Shown here one piece after another: positions 32,179-41,322 of a stretch of DNA of 64,000 nucleotides (positions within the stretch are counted from its first letter, which is position 1; every line of letters begins with the position of its first letter). The notes beneath the pieces are model-generated. The model was not told where the DNA came from. It did no database searches and saw only the letters and a list, made by a program, of their open reading frames with translations. The DNA is taken from positions 41,332 through 105,331 of IMG/VR virus record IMGVR_UViG_3300026097_001200; one strand, 5' to 3'. Source of the DNA: a virus. A program made the position numbers and the translations under genes.

Positions 32179-32516
32179 CTCTCCATATAATGCTGTATAT
32201 ATTGTACCTTGCCGGGCACATCTGTCCATGATTTGTGATCTGACAACGGGTCTATTTTTTGAGTAATATTGTTATCTGCCCATTTTGCTGATAGCTCTGC
32301 ATTTATTTTAAACCAGTCAATTCCGTCATCGGGTACTTCGTCTTCTGCAACAATGGCATCCACAGGACACTCTGGAATACAAACTGCACAGTCAATGCAC
32401 TCATCAGGGTTGATTACAAGAAAGTCAGGACCTTCGTAAAAACAGTCCACTGGGCATACATCAACACAGTCTGTGTGTTTGCATTTAATACAATTGTCAG
32501 TTACTAAGTGTGTCAT
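32175..32516 (-). CDS. FdxA-type 7Fe ferredoxin
   Basis: 113 aa, ribosome site TAGGAG. Cys9, Cys17, Cys21, Cys40, Cys43, Cys46 and Cys50 (with an additional Cys12 and Cys25) fit the bacterial FdxA family carrying [3Fe-4S] and [4Fe-4S] clusters, and the roughly 50-residue C-terminal extension is the right length. It carries electrons in the cytoplasm. The upstream, co-transcribed gene is its likely reductase, and the operon contains eight rSAM genes that need a low-potential electron donor. This redox pair is unusual in a phage. Confidence 0.92.
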   Translation of the reverse strand: MTHLVTDNCIKCKHTDCVDVCPVDCFYEGPDFLVINPDECIDCAVCIPECPVDAIVAEDEVPDDGIDWFKINAELSAKWADNNITQKIDPLSDHKSWTDVPGKVQYIQHYMES

Positions 32517-32523
32517 AAGTCTC

Positions 32524-33231
32524 CTAGGTTACAAATGCACGTTCAAGTACAAACGTGCCTGGATTTTTCTTATTGCCTTCAGTGTATCCATTGGATACTA
32601 AAAGATTTTTCATGTCTTGGTTGAATGCCATACTGCCGCATAACATCACTCTATCTGTTTCTGGGTTACTATTAGTCATTATAGCGCCAGATTCAATATG
32701 TTTTTGTATACGTCCTGTGTTAACAAATTCTTCCTGAGTTACTGTCGGGAAATAATCTATGTCAAGATCTTGCAAAAACTCGTGATAACTTAATAATTCA
32801 GCAGGTGTTCTCACAGTCCAGGTTACATGTACTCGTTTGTAAATATTGAAGATTTCTCCGTCTCGTAACAAACTGATAAAAGGTGCAATGCCAGTTCCAG
32901 TTGCCATTAGCCAAAGATCGTGTCCTGGTTGCACAAATTGTGTTGTTAAACTTCCTGTTGGTCGATCGCCTACTTCTATAGTATCACCAGGTTGTACATG
33001 TTGTAGTCTACTTGTTAACGGACCATCGGGTACCTTAATACTGTAAAATTCCAGAAACGGATCTCCTGGTGCACTGGTAATACTGTAAGCTCTCATGAGA
33101 TCATTATCTCCCATTCCTATCATTGTAAACTCACCAGCACGAAAAGTAAAGTCATTTGGCTTTTCTGTTCGGATCCTAAACAGTCGATCTGTGTAGTGTT
33201 CTACTTCTGTTATTTTTAATATTTCTGACAT
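32524..33231 (-). CDS. ferredoxin/flavodoxin-NADP(+) reductase
   Basis: 235 aa. Arg47-Ala-Tyr-Ser50-Ile-Thr is the FAD-binding motif, Gly112-Thr-Gly-Ile-Ala-Pro-Phe the NADP-binding loop, and Met-Leu-Cys-Gly-Ser the second NADP motif. Length and motifs match bacterial Fpr of the short (class II-like) type, ending Val-Leu-Glu-Arg-Ala-Phe-Val-Thr. It passes electrons from NADPH to ferredoxin or flavodoxin. Seven bp upstream of the ferredoxin gene in the same operon. Confidence 0.92.
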   Translation of the reverse strand: MSEILKITEVEHYTDRLFRIRTEKPNDFTFRAGEFTMIGMGDNDLMRAYSITSAPGDPFLEFYSIKVPDGPLTSRLQHVQPGDTIEVGDRPTGSLTTQFVQPGHDLWLMATGTGIAPFISLLRDGEIFNIYKRVHVTWTVRTPAELLSYHEFLQDLDIDYFPTVTQEEFVNTGRIQKHIESGAIMTNSNPETDRVMLCGSMAFNQDMKNLLVSNGYTEGNKKNPGTFVLERAFVT

Positions 33232-33932
33232 AACAACCTCTGTTTGACTTCCTCAGCATAATCCTGCTGATATTGCCCGGGGCAGTGATACGTAGGAAGT
33301 TTTAATTGATCATGATTTTTAAAATTTTCTATCCAAATCTTTTGAAGATTTGTTTCTGTTTCTAATGAATAATATTTTTCAAAAAACAGTTTATCAACAT
33401 CATCGCCGTAGGTTTTAAAAAATTTTTTACTCTCGGTACGATAAAACATTCTATATACAGCATCGTTGGTCGGTATCTGCAATACAGTTCTACTCCATGC
33501 TATTGCTTTGGAATTTTCACATGCTATTTCTAATGCCTTTGCAGCTACTGACATAGCTGCAAAGTCTTGCGCAGGAGTATGTGCTAATTTGTTGTAATAT
33601 TCTATGCAATCTTTATGTTCTTGAGTCTGATATTCTTTGTTACAGCTTGTAAACCATCTGTAGGTGAGTTTTTTATAAAACGGATCTTGTCCTGGTGCAA
33701 AACTAAAATCTGTTCTATAACAATCAGTAAACCCTAAAAAAATATAATCAGGATTAATTTTTAATCCTTCAAGCAGTTGACTGAGTATTCCAGTATTACT
33801 TGCGCCAGGTATTGCATAATTAGTTACTTCAAAATCACTGTTTAACAATTCACTCCAATGAGTGTTGCGATATTTTGGTGTTTGATCTTCGGCATGAAAG
33901 CTGTCACCTACTACTAGCAGTCTAGGTTTCAT
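33216..33932 (-). CDS. SGNH/GDSL-like hydrolase
   Basis: 238 aa from ATG 33932, which overlaps the carbamoyltransferase stop (ATGA); a GTG at 33941 is less likely. Leu-Leu-Val-Val-Gly-Asp-Ser-Phe is a canonical block I with the nucleophilic Ser. Asn-Tyr-Ala-Ile-Pro-Gly-Ala-Ser-Asn-Thr gives the Gly and Asn blocks. A C-terminal Asp-x-x-His is not obvious, though Tyr-His-Cys-Pro-Gly near the end is a candidate. AT-rich compared with its neighbours. Probable esterase or acetyl-hydrolase acting with the carbamoyltransferase. Confidence 0.7.
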   Translation of the reverse strand: MKPRLLVVGDSFHAEDQTPKYRNTHWSELLNSDFEVTNYAIPGASNTGILSQLLEGLKINPDYIFLGFTDCYRTDFSFAPGQDPFYKKLTYRWFTSCNKEYQTQEHKDCIEYYNKLAHTPAQDFAAMSVAAKALEIACENSKAIAWSRTVLQIPTNDAVYRMFYRTESKKFFKTYGDDVDKLFFEKYYSLETETNLQKIWIENFKNHDQLKLPTYHCPGQYQQDYAEEVKQRLLCQKY

Positions 33933-35437
33933 GGTGTACACACTCGTGTGTTATATAATTTCTCGAATCTTTGTGCATCTTCAACCGTATCAACCATCGG
34001 TTCGCCACGGATATTCAAGCTGGTGTTAAGCAACATAGGACAGTCTGTTAACACGTACCATTTCTCTAAAAGCTTTCTTATACCACTGGCGCTGTCCTTG
34101 GGTACAGTTTGTACTCTGCTGGTGCCGTCTACATGCACAATAGCAGGATACAATTCAGGATGTTTACAATAGGCAGTAACCTGCATGTAAGGACTGCTGG
34201 AAAATCCTTTGGGCATTGCAAAGTATTGATCTGCATATTCTTCCAAGATCACAGGTGCAAATGGACGAAACTTTTGACGTTTCTTAATAGTGTTTACTAG
34301 ATCTTTGATATCGTCGCCTCTAGGATCTGCTAGTAGACTTCTGTTGCCTAAAGCTCTAGGACCAAATTCAGCACCTCCGGCAGCTACACCTACAATGCGA
34401 TTTGTTAGCAATTCGTCAAGTAGTTCGTTAACTGGGTATTCACCTTCGATGCATGTACCGATGTAAGGGTGTTGCCAATTCACACGCTTACCGTAGCGCA
34501 ATGCTGCACAGCCAAGTCCGCTGCCGGCATCACCAGGATTGGGCATGATCCATACATTGTCAAAGTTGAATCCAACATTGCGATTTGCAACACAATTAAG
34601 TGCTACGCCTCCCATGTACACTAGATTCTTGCTTTTTCCCAGTTCAGCAGCTATACACATAACATCTTGAATTAATTCTTCGGTAATGGTTTGAGCTGCA
34701 AATGCTATTTCTTCGTTGCTGTAGTCTTCCCAGTGACTGGCATCTATGCCTGTGTGAAAATTTTCTCGAAACTGTAGTTTGTTGTCTTCATAGAAATAAC
34801 GCTGTTTCATCTGTGATTCAAGCATGTTGTTGCTCATAAGCGACTTGGCTTTTTCGTGTCCAAACGCTGCCATGCCCATGGTAATATATTCTTCGTCCAT
34901 TGGACGTAGACCTACACGTTGCGTAATAGCACTGTAAAACAATCCAATACTGTGAGGATATCTTTGCCCCCAGAGTTTTTTATAACGTGCTCGTCCGTTG
35001 CGATCATAGTATGCATGATATATGCTGATGGTGTCAAGTTCGCCAATGGCATCAATAACAACCACTGTGGCATCGTCATAAGGAGAAGTTTGAAATCCTG
35101 CGGCTGCATGACTGAGGTGATGCGGATAACAGCTGGTGGTTAAATTGCTGTTCCAGTGATCTCCGAGCATGAATTTTAATGTGCCGTTTAGGCTCCATTC
35201 AGACCGGGTTGGTTGTCCACTGATCCATTGTTGCATATTGTGCATCCATGGACGTTCGTAGTATGCAACATGTTCAATTGGATATTCAAAACAACGATCC
35301 ATTATGGATTTACAGAGATGCCGGTCGTGTTTATTCTTGCTGAATCTTTCACTGTGTGTTGCAAATTGGATATTGCCATCACGATCAAGCACACACACAC
35401 CTGCATCATGGAATCCTGCACTAATTCCTAGTATCAT
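33929..35437 (-). CDS. carbamoyltransferase (NodU/CmcH/TobZ family)
   Basis: 502 aa, somewhat shorter than two-domain TobZ. The N-terminal Ile-Ser-Ala-Gly-Phe-His-Asp-Ala-Gly, Ser-Glu-Arg-Phe, and His106-His-Leu-Ser-His110-Ala are the Kae1-like metal-binding features that transfer the carbamoyl group. The C-terminal Gly-Gly-Ala-Glu-Phe-Gly-Pro-Arg-Ala-Leu-Gly-Asn-Arg-Ser and Asn-Thr-Ser-Leu-Asn are the YrdC-like-partner signatures. The family O-carbamoylates sugars of Nod factors, cephamycin and tobramycin. Coupled to an SGNH gene; substrate unknown. Confidence 0.93.
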   Translation of the reverse strand: MILGISAGFHDAGVCVLDRDGNIQFATHSERFSKNKHDRHLCKSIMDRCFEYPIEHVAYYERPWMHNMQQWISGQPTRSEWSLNGTLKFMLGDHWNSNLTTSCYPHHLSHAAAGFQTSPYDDATVVVIDAIGELDTISIYHAYYDRNGRARYKKLWGQRYPHSIGLFYSAITQRVGLRPMDEEYITMGMAAFGHEKAKSLMSNNMLESQMKQRYFYEDNKLQFRENFHTGIDASHWEDYSNEEIAFAAQTITEELIQDVMCIAAELGKSKNLVYMGGVALNCVANRNVGFNFDNVWIMPNPGDAGSGLGCAALRYGKRVNWQHPYIGTCIEGEYPVNELLDELLTNRIVGVAAGGAEFGPRALGNRSLLADPRGDDIKDLVNTIKKRQKFRPFAPVILEEYADQYFAMPKGFSSSPYMQVTAYCKHPELYPAIVHVDGTSRVQTVPKDSASGIRKLLEKWYVLTDCPMLLNTSLNIRGEPMVDTVEDAQRFEKLYNTRVCTP

Positions 35438-35445
35438 GTACGGCC

Positions 35446-35574
35446 TTACTTGTAGATGAAAGGATCTCTTTTACGAAGTTCCTTGAGTTTTCGCTTATAT
35501 TGAATATGCAGTTTGATTCTGCGATATGTGTCAAGCACCCAGCGAAATGTAATAATATATTTTAACGTGTTCAT
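35446..35574 (-). CDS. small basic protein, 42 aa
   Basis: ATG at 35574 with AAGGGG site 6 bp upstream, stop TAA at 35446-35448. The protein has a short hydrophobic start then a strongly basic helix (Tyr-Arg-Arg-Ile-Lys-Leu-His ... Lys-Leu-Lys-Glu-Leu-Arg-Lys-Arg-Asp-Pro). Proteins with this Arg-Lys-Arg-Asp-Pro-Phe-Ile-Tyr ending occur in marine T4-type phages, role unknown. It fills the only gap (161 bp) between the carbamoyltransferase and the next gene. Confidence 0.65.
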   Translation of the reverse strand: MNTLKYIITFRWVLDTYRRIKLHIQYKRKLKELRKRDPFIYK

Positions 35575-35598
35575 GGTTTTCCCCTTGCACTGTAATTA

Positions 35599-36693
35599 TC
35601 AATGATCGGCCAGTGCCCGAATTTGTTGAGCCATGTAGTCTTGATCACTCCAGTGATACGAATACTCTGCATGTTGATCATTGGTACTAACACTGTGTAC
35701 ATCTAAATAATCGTTAAGCAGTGCCCAAATGGTTTCAAAATTATCTGTGCCAAAGCTAGCATGCAAGTCTACTTGCCCTATCTGCGGATGCCCAATTGTG
35801 AGACTTTTGTCCTCAGGATCAAATCCGTTTGCTATTAGCCAACTTCTAAAATCTGCCATTTCACGTTGAAAAAATTCATAGTTGCCAGGATTGTTTGCCC
35901 ATTCGATATCAAAGTCTCCGGCAGCTTCGGTTTGACTGTTCAACGATGTAGTAACCAACTCGTCAATTCTGCTGTCTCGTCCTTCGTCGTGAAATACTTC
36001 CCAGTGATGTTTACCTACAGCTTTGTTAACTCCTACAAATACACCGCCCAATGGTCTGGCCAGTGTTTCTACTCCAAACAGTTCATAGTCACTTTCGTCT
36101 AATGTAAATCTCGGAGCATTGAGCCAGCACATCAATTGACTAGGTCTACGCCACTCAGGTGCATGTAGTTTTTTACGCATGCTTAGTACAAGACTTTCGT
36201 ATTCATGGCACAGCAAATTCAGCTGACGTATGTGCCAGCGAGTCATGTCGTTTGCCTGTTTGTAATAAGGGCTGATATCTGCACTGGTTCCTTGTAGATC
36301 TTCAAAGTATCTATGCAACCAATTCATTTTTTCCTGAACCAGTTTGTGCCCGGGTAAATCCTCACCTACTGGTCCAGTGGTTATTGTGTTTTCAACTGTG
36401 AAGTGGTCATGAATAGCATAGTCCAAGTTGCTAGCGTTGATTGCTGCAATGCTGCGATTGATTTGATCGCAGATGTATTCTGCACTGCGTTCACCGTCAG
36501 GAAAGCCAAAAAAGCAATAGTTCTTTTCTAGATGTAGATCTCTGCTTAGTATTGTGTTTAGTGCGTCAAGCCATTTTCTCGACAGGCCGTTGTCGTATAC
36601 ATCAATGTGCACCGGCAACAGTGATCCTGATGTACGATTCTTTAGCTCGATTGAAATTTTATCCAATAATTGGAATTGATTGCCACCAGTCAT
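35599..36693 (-). CDS. unknown protein of rSAM operon
   Basis: 364 aa from ATG 36693; a reading from 36744 would overlap the rSAM gene by 86 bp, and a TTG at 36666 is another option. No domain recognised. It contains His/Asp clusters (Asp-Tyr-Ala-Ile-His-Asp-His-Phe-Thr and Gln-Val-Asp-Leu-His-Ala) and Trp-rich segments, so metal binding is conceivable. It sits directly after an rSAM gene, and its length is typical of an enzyme rather than a small substrate. Confidence 0.6.
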   Translation of the reverse strand: MTGGNQFQLLDKISIELKNRTSGSLLPVHIDVYDNGLSRKWLDALNTILSRDLHLEKNYCFFGFPDGERSAEYICDQINRSIAAINASNLDYAIHDHFTVENTITTGPVGEDLPGHKLVQEKMNWLHRYFEDLQGTSADISPYYKQANDMTRWHIRQLNLLCHEYESLVLSMRKKLHAPEWRRPSQLMCWLNAPRFTLDESDYELFGVETLARPLGGVFVGVNKAVGKHHWEVFHDEGRDSRIDELVTTSLNSQTEAAGDFDIEWANNPGNYEFFQREMADFRSWLIANGFDPEDKSLTIGHPQIGQVDLHASFGTDNFETIWALLNDYLDVHSVSTNDQHAEYSYHWSDQDYMAQQIRALADH

Positions 36694-37975
36694 AAATGTC
36701 TCTGTTGTGTTCCTGTAAAATATCGCCGTATCCATAGTTATCACTGCGGATACTCTCTAGTCGTAATACTCGCTTTTTACCTGCGACCAATCCTGACTGC
36801 CAGTCATCTGGCCATTGTTCTTGAAAGGTTGGCCTGTTTTTTAGCTGTAATAGTACGTCTTTTAGTGCGCCATTGGGTACGCTCTGTGATAAGCTGTCAA
36901 CTTGTTTATCTAACAATTCTCGAGGCAATGCCAATGGACTTAGCACAATATCCGGAGAGAATCCAAATACAACTTTTGCTAGTATATCCACACCCAGATC
37001 GTCGGCTAGCTGTTGCATAGGCTCTACTTCAAACAGCCCCGGCAGTGTGAGTGTGAAGTCTAATCGCATTTGTCTGCGATTTTTCTGTAGGTCTACACCT
37101 TGTTTAAAGTTATCTAAAAACTGTTGATAATTCAAGCCAGTGCGTATGTATTCGCCGATTTTACCAGTGCCATCTATGCTAGCACATATCTGCCAGTCTC
37201 GTATGTTACTGATAATGTCTTGATATAGATGCGCACCTTTGTACTCAATTCTACTGAGATTTGTATTGTACCGAGCATAAAGTCCAGGACCGTCTCCCAA
37301 TTCTACGATCCTGGACATATACCTCCAATGTTGCTCATACATTAGAGGTTCTCCGCCTACCCAATAAACTTCTTGCACCCTGTGTTCTTCAACAGCTTGA
37401 GCAAATTCAGCTTCAATCTGAGTGTCTTGAAATTTGGATATTTCTGCACGGACTTCGGGACGCATCCAATTGTTTTTAGGATTGTCCCAATCGATCATGT
37501 TGTGTTTTCGTTGTTCAGTTTCCCAGGCTGAACTCAACATGTCCCCGCAGGTTCTGCATTTAAAGTTGCAGAGATTACTGAAACGATAGTCCCAGCTAAC
37601 AGGTTGCATACTGGTATGTCCTGATTCGTCTGTGTTTTCCCATATATCGTCGTAGTGATGCTTAAACAGATGCCAGAAATAATCTCTATATACATCAGTG
37701 TTTAATAGTTTGTCATTGCACACTTCGCACTCGCTGAGGGTTTCGCCTGACATCATTCTACGGCGCACACTTTTCATGTGCTCGCTGTTCCAGTGTTCTT
37801 CTAGAGTGCTTGGTTGGTATTCGCCAGTGCCTGCGTCTGTGTCAATGTACTGTTTGAAATTCTGCGCAGGTTCTCTGCTGGCACAACACATTCTGCGCTC
37901 TGTTTGTGGACTGAGATAGGTGTGTGTCCACGGAGCCATACACAGACTGTGCGGTTTTTCTTTAGGTTTTGTCAT
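36659..37975 (-). CDS. radical SAM protein, subfamily A (CxxPW-CC-CxxC N-terminus)
   Basis: 438 aa. Core motif CNFKCRTC: Cys136, Cys140, Cys143. The N-terminus carries Cys12 (Cys-Met-Ala-Pro-Trp), Cys30-Cys31 and Cys83-x2-Cys86, the layout shared with 38381, 39601 and 44073, likely an auxiliary Fe-S site of SPASM/twitch type but placed before the core. Gly-Gly-Glu-Pro follows the core motif. Overlaps the nucleotidyltransferase upstream... downstream gene by 14 bp (that gene begins the next unit at 37962). Substrate unknown. Confidence 0.87.
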   Translation of the reverse strand: MTKPKEKPHSLCMAPWTHTYLSPQTERRMCCASREPAQNFKQYIDTDAGTGEYQPSTLEEHWNSEHMKSVRRRMMSGETLSECEVCNDKLLNTDVYRDYFWHLFKHHYDDIWENTDESGHTSMQPVSWDYRFSNLCNFKCRTCGDMLSSAWETEQRKHNMIDWDNPKNNWMRPEVRAEISKFQDTQIEAEFAQAVEEHRVQEVYWVGGEPLMYEQHWRYMSRIVELGDGPGLYARYNTNLSRIEYKGAHLYQDIISNIRDWQICASIDGTGKIGEYIRTGLNYQQFLDNFKQGVDLQKNRRQMRLDFTLTLPGLFEVEPMQQLADDLGVDILAKVVFGFSPDIVLSPLALPRELLDKQVDSLSQSVPNGALKDVLLQLKNRPTFQEQWPDDWQSGLVAGKKRVLRLESIRSDNYGYGDILQEHNRDIYDWWQSIPIIG

Positions 37976-38384
37976 TGTGTAAAGAGGCTACTCTGCGTCT
38001 TAGATCGCTGCTGCTGAACCGATGTTCTCTTTTATTGAAGTATAACTGAATACCACGCTTTTTGCAAATATCTTTGCCAGTGAAGTCATGCTCTCTGTAT
38101 TCTTCTCCAAGTATGCGCACATCTATGTGCATCATTTCTAAGATGTCTTCTAAATCTCTTTCATTTTCGTACACAACAATTTCATCTACATAGCGCACAG
38201 CCTGTAGCTGTGTATATCTTTCTACCAGTGTTTGCACAGGAGAGTTTTTGTTAGCACGGTCGCGGCTTGGATCCACTTGAAGTCCTACCATTAAGTAATC
38301 GCACTGTTCCTTTGCTTCGCGCAGCATTGCTACATGTCCTGCATGTAACAGGTCAAATGTACTACAGGTAAATCCTACTTTCAT
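37962..38384 (-). CDS. TagD-like nucleotidyltransferase
   Basis: 140 aa, the size of glycerol-3-phosphate cytidylyltransferase. Thr-Phe-Asp-Leu-Leu-His14-Ala-Gly-His17 is the HxGH nucleotide-binding motif, and His-Arg-Phe-Ser-Ser-Ser-Asp-Leu-Arg is the C-terminal (K/R)xxxSSSxxR-like motif. The family activates polyol or sugar phosphates as CDP or NDP derivatives. In this operon it could make the activated donor for the glycosyltransferases (inference). Overlaps both rSAM neighbours by a few bp. Confidence 0.88.
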   Translation of the reverse strand: MKVGFTCSTFDLLHAGHVAMLREAKEQCDYLMVGLQVDPSRDRANKNSPVQTLVERYTQLQAVRYVDEIVVYENERDLEDILEMMHIDVRILGEEYREHDFTGKDICKKRGIQLYFNKREHRFSSSDLRRRVASLHNDKT

Positions 38385-39604
38385 TGCACACCCTCATACT
38401 CAATCCATTCTGCTAATTCACTGTGATGATCTCTAAGGTCTTGACTGCGCTTGAAATCCAAGTCTCTTACCTTCATGCGTAGTATTTGTCCGTCGTGACT
38501 TGGGCCGCCGTTCATAAAATCAATTATACGCTCGAACTCTTGTTTATGCTTGGGTCCAACATCGGCACTGCGAAGTCGCTGTTCGATTTCATGTTTTGCA
38601 CGACTAGGTAATGTGCTAATACTGAAATAATAAGCTTCGTGCATCATGTTCCAGTATACAAAATCAAACTCCTGCTGGTCAATCCAATTAGCCAGTGTTT
38701 CTAGATATGTAACATTGAACACATTTACTGTGCTACATACCTGAAGTTGTATTATATCAGGGTAACGTTGTTTAAGCTCCCGGAAACGAGAGATATTCTC
38801 GTTTACTAGATTCCACTCAGCATTACTGCGTTGATACTCAAAGCGATCTTCTACATCATCTATGCTGAATGCAATCTCAACAGTCTTAAAGTGCTTCCAA
38901 AGATCTTCGCCGGATTCTGGATAAATTGTACCGTTTGTGTTGTAGTGAATTTCTACATTGTTTGCGATGCCTTTGTCAACCAAGCTTTGCAAGATGCCAA
39001 AGTGTTCTTGAATCATAAACGGTTCGCCGCCTGTGAATTCAATATAGCGTATATCATCGCTTACATTATCAAATTGATCCCAGAACGTTTCAGTTTCTTT
39101 TGGCCAGGCACCTTTTTTCAACATCTCATAGTGATAGCTGTCTTTTTTATCGCCTTCTTCTCTTCTATGAAATTGCAATTCCTCGGCAGCAAACTGTGAA
39201 CTAGACCATGAACCACAAATTCTGCACTTGAGATTACAGATGTTGCCAAGTTTGAGATCAAGAAACATCAAAGGTTTAGCATCCACAGTCCATTCCTGTT
39301 CCGGTAGCACATGTTTCAAGCGATCCAAAGTGTGCATGCGTTTACTGGTACGGCCTGCACGTTCTTCCTTCCAGCATTTCCTACATGTGCGAGGTTGCTT
39401 GCCATCTAGAAACTGTTGTCTTAAATCCTGCATGTAATCGCTGCGTTGTATTTCACCCAAGTCGCTGGCAATAAGTTCAAATTTTTCACCGTTGTTGTCT
39501 TTGATTTCGTCTTCGGCAAGACAACAAGGTCGAACTGTACCAATGGGACTGGTTTCTAAACTAATCCATGGTAATACACAAAACTGTTCGTGTGGTAAAT
39601 TCAT
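38381..39604 (-). CDS. radical SAM protein, subfamily A
   Basis: 407 aa. Core motif CNLKCRIC: Cys123, Cys127, Cys130, then Phe-Thr-Gly-Gly-Glu-Pro. N-terminal Cys9 (Cys-Val-Leu-Pro-Trp), Cys27-Cys28 and Cys74-x2-Cys77-Trp repeat the subfamily A layout. ATGA overlap with the nucleotidyltransferase gene, and 4-bp overlap with 39601. Ordered between two other subfamily A members, as expected for tandem duplication. Substrate unknown. Confidence 0.88.
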   Translation of the reverse strand: MNLPHEQFCVLPWISLETSPIGTVRPCCLAEDEIKDNNGEKFELIASDLGEIQRSDYMQDLRQQFLDGKQPRTCRKCWKEERAGRTSKRMHTLDRLKHVLPEQEWTVDAKPLMFLDLKLGNICNLKCRICGSWSSSQFAAEELQFHRREEGDKKDSYHYEMLKKGAWPKETETFWDQFDNVSDDIRYIEFTGGEPFMIQEHFGILQSLVDKGIANNVEIHYNTNGTIYPESGEDLWKHFKTVEIAFSIDDVEDRFEYQRSNAEWNLVNENISRFRELKQRYPDIIQLQVCSTVNVFNVTYLETLANWIDQQEFDFVYWNMMHEAYYFSISTLPSRAKHEIEQRLRSADVGPKHKQEFERIIDFMNGGPSHDGQILRMKVRDLDFKRSQDLRDHHSELAEWIEYEGVQ

Positions 39605-41322
39605 CGTAGTGCCTCTAATTCTGGAATTTGTTCTAGTATGTTTTCGTTTCTTATTTGATCAAGCTGATCGGTCTTGGACCAAAACTCATCTATTAGTGCT
39701 GTGTTGTCTGTGCTGTTCATAAACCGTATTGCACTTTCGAAGCCTTGGGTAGCACGTTGTAGATCATCCTGCGGACGCAACCATTCCAGGTGTTGTTCCC
39801 ATTTGTGTTGTAGTTTTGCTTTGTACTCTGCAGGTGCAATGTCAATCCTGTAATGCCTTGGATCTTGTAGTATGTTAACATTGAGATCCTGTGCACGTAA
39901 CAAACCTTTGTTGACCCAGTCTTGGTGGAAATCAGTAATATGCCATGCATTCATTATACTCAGTGTAGGACTAATATAAAAGTCCACGTCAGGACAGATT
40001 TCCAGCATCTGCTGTCTGTTGCGTTCCACGTTTGCCCAGGTAGTGCCTTTGCGAATATACTCTGCGTGATTACCCATTGCATCGAGACTGGCACCGACAG
40101 CTACACTGTCAAACTTTTTCCAGTAGTCAAACACCAGTCTATCCTTGAGTTTGACTTCAGTAAAGTTGCTGTTGTAGATTAAACGTACATCAAATCTGCC
40201 GCGACGTTCAAGTTCTTCTAAAATGTTGTAGTGTTCTATCATCAACAGAGGCTCACCGCCAGCAAAATAAATTTGCTCTACGTCGTCGATGTGCTCGACC
40301 AACTGTTCCCACATATCAGTTTCGTGTCTGCCAGCATAGATAAGCACACTGTTTTGTTTTTTCCAATCGTCACCTGCTAGCTTGGCTTGATCTTGATACC
40401 AACTACTAGAGAATATATGTCCGCAACTTCGACAGCTTAGATTACAGAGATTACTAAAACGTATGTCCCAGTAGGTCATTGAAAATTGGTCTACACTACC
40501 GTCTTGTTTGGTATCTTTGATGCGTTTAATATGGTGACCATGGTGCTTGTTTGCGCTTTGTCTTCCTGAGAAAAATCCTGCATCTTCTTGCTCATAGCAT
40601 CGAGTGCACCAAGAGTTTTCTTTTTCAGATAACATGTCTCTGCGAAGTTCGCGCATGCGCTCGCTGTTGTTTATATTCTCTAGTGTGTCCTGCTTGGCAT
40701 TACCTGCAGGGCCTTCACGCATTTCAGCATGACAGCATGGGTACACATCACCAGTGGGATATGCATGTAAATGAATCCATGGATATATACAAAAGCGTTT
40801 ACTGCCAGTGAGATAAAACTGTTCACTGTCAGTTACGTCATTGAGATTAATTTTAATTGGATTTAGACTACCGTAACGATATTCGTCTTTTTTACTAGTG
40901 GGTAATCTTTCTAATATTCTTCTATGATGTAGATCTTGTTCAACGTAGACAAATTCAACTGACACAGGGTCATTGCTTAGATCTTTTAATCGACTTTGTT
41001 GTTCTTGCCAGTGTGAGCTATTAGTTACTATTATAACAAAAAAATTGCTAATGTCAACATGGTTTAATGCCAGTTGCAGATTTTGCAACACCAGGCCCAC
41101 AGTATCATCTTGTACATAACTGTCAGTGGTAGTTGTAAACACCAGGCGTTCTTGGTCACTGTAAGCATCCTTTCGTAGTCGTGCAAGCAATTCAACCAAC
41201 TGTTGTTGCATGTCTTCGTAGTGCAATTCAACATAATAATCAAGATCAACAGTGGACACAACTGTGTAGGTTTTTTCTATACTGTTTAAGGTATTTTCAT
41301 ATTTCATAAATTGTTGTACCAT
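39601..41322 (-). CDS. radical SAM protein, subfamily A, with extra N-terminal domain
   Basis: 573 aa. Residues 1-170 form an extra alpha/beta domain with no Cys, absent from the relatives. Then the subfamily A layout follows: Cys178 (Cys-Ile-Tyr-Pro-Trp), Cys196-Cys197, Cys239-x2-Cys242, core CNLSCRSC at Cys293, Cys297, Cys300, and Ala-Gly-Gly-Glu-Pro. The added domain could bind a substrate or partner. An ATG at 41307 is an alternative start. Overlaps both neighbours (4 bp and 19 bp). Confidence 0.85.
   Translation of the reverse strand: MVQQFMKYENTLNSIEKTYTVVSTVDLDYYVELHYEDMQQQLVELLARLRKDAYSDQERLVFTTTTDSYVQDDTVGLVLQNLQLALNHVDISNFFVIIVTNSSHWQEQQSRLKDLSNDPVSVEFVYVEQDLHHRRILERLPTSKKDEYRYGSLNPIKINLNDVTDSEQFYLTGSKRFCIYPWIHLHAYPTGDVYPCCHAEMREGPAGNAKQDTLENINNSERMRELRRDMLSEKENSWCTRCYEQEDAGFFSGRQSANKHHGHHIKRIKDTKQDGSVDQFSMTYWDIRFSNLCNLSCRSCGHIFSSSWYQDQAKLAGDDWKKQNSVLIYAGRHETDMWEQLVEHIDDVEQIYFAGGEPLLMIEHYNILEELERRGRFDVRLIYNSNFTEVKLKDRLVFDYWKKFDSVAVGASLDAMGNHAEYIRKGTTWANVERNRQQMLEICPDVDFYISPTLSIMNAWHITDFHQDWVNKGLLRAQDLNVNILQDPRHYRIDIAPAEYKAKLQHKWEQHLEWLRPQDDLQRATQGFESAIRFMNSTDNTALIDEFWSKTDQLDQIRNENILEQIPELEALR

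Noticed and set aside
32175-33231. Ferredoxin and reductase as photosynthesis-type auxiliary genes of a cyanophage
   Set aside because: The ferredoxin is the 7Fe FdxA type and the reductase a short bacterial Fpr type, not plant-type [2Fe-2S] PetF or PetH; no photosystem genes are in the window.
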